Source of the DNA: Candidatus Altarchaeales archaeon A3
GTDB lineage: Archaea; Altiarchaeota; Altiarchaeia; Altiarchaeales; Altiarchaeaceae
Assembly: GCA_002083985.1 (NCBI GenBank)
Contig: MTER01000160.1
Span: 1 to 5,127, forward strand
DNA length: 5,127 bases
Direction of reading: 5' to 3'
Shown here: positions 5,107 through 5,127 of the stretch, in pieces
Layout of the letters: each line of letters starts with the position of its first letter
How positions within the stretch are numbered: the first letter of the stretch is position 1
Program-made: the position numbers and the translations under genes
The notes under the pieces: model-generated
What the model saw: only the letters and a program-made list of their open reading frames with translations
The model's database searches: none
Told to the model about the DNA's origin: nothing

Positions 5107-5127
5107 ATATTCTAAAAACCAATGAGG

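Overview
The window looks archaeal and AT-rich. It carries an A-type ATP synthase subunit D gene, a eukaryote/archaeal-type ribosomal protein S27e gene, and a TraB-family membrane protein gene of the archaeal kind. Several genes start with TATA-like boxes about 20-30 bases ahead of a start codon that has no ribosome binding site, as in leaderless archaeal transcription. Low-GC Euryarchaeota or Altiarchaeota-like lineages would fit, but no single gene fixes the taxon.

All recognised genes are on the minus strand, so they read from right to left: a TraB/PrgY-family protein (3778-4950), a 570-base gene-free tract, atpD (2502-3164), a large GXGXG beta-helix protein (690-2456), S27e (366-587) and tRNA-Pro(UGG) (241-314). 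The left 240 bases have no gene. They hold a tRNA-like 5' half followed by consecutive hairpins and a T-run on the minus strand, which may be a structured RNA or a tRNA remnant. The right end (after 4950) holds the start of another repeat that runs off the window.

atpD and the GXGXG gene are 45 bases apart and are probably co-transcribed from a TATA box just upstream of atpD. No other ATP synthase gene lies next to atpD, although it usually ends the ATPase operon. S27e and tRNA-Pro each have their own likely promoter and form a short translation-related pair.

The most notable parts are two. First, the tract between atpD and traB is a mosaic of small inverted-repeat elements without coding capacity: a 168-bp element with 15-bp perfect terminal inverted repeats and an 8-bp target duplication, sitting inside an older element with 18-bp inverted repeats, next to a third element of about 136 bp. 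The end of the older element recurs at 3502 and 5036. Second, the 588-residue GXGXG protein has two beta-helix modules (4 and 7 turns), each preceded by a matching GYLTS(L/V)AAE segment, joined by a charged linker containing its own 42-residue-period repeat. This architecture is unfamiliar to me and the function is unknown.
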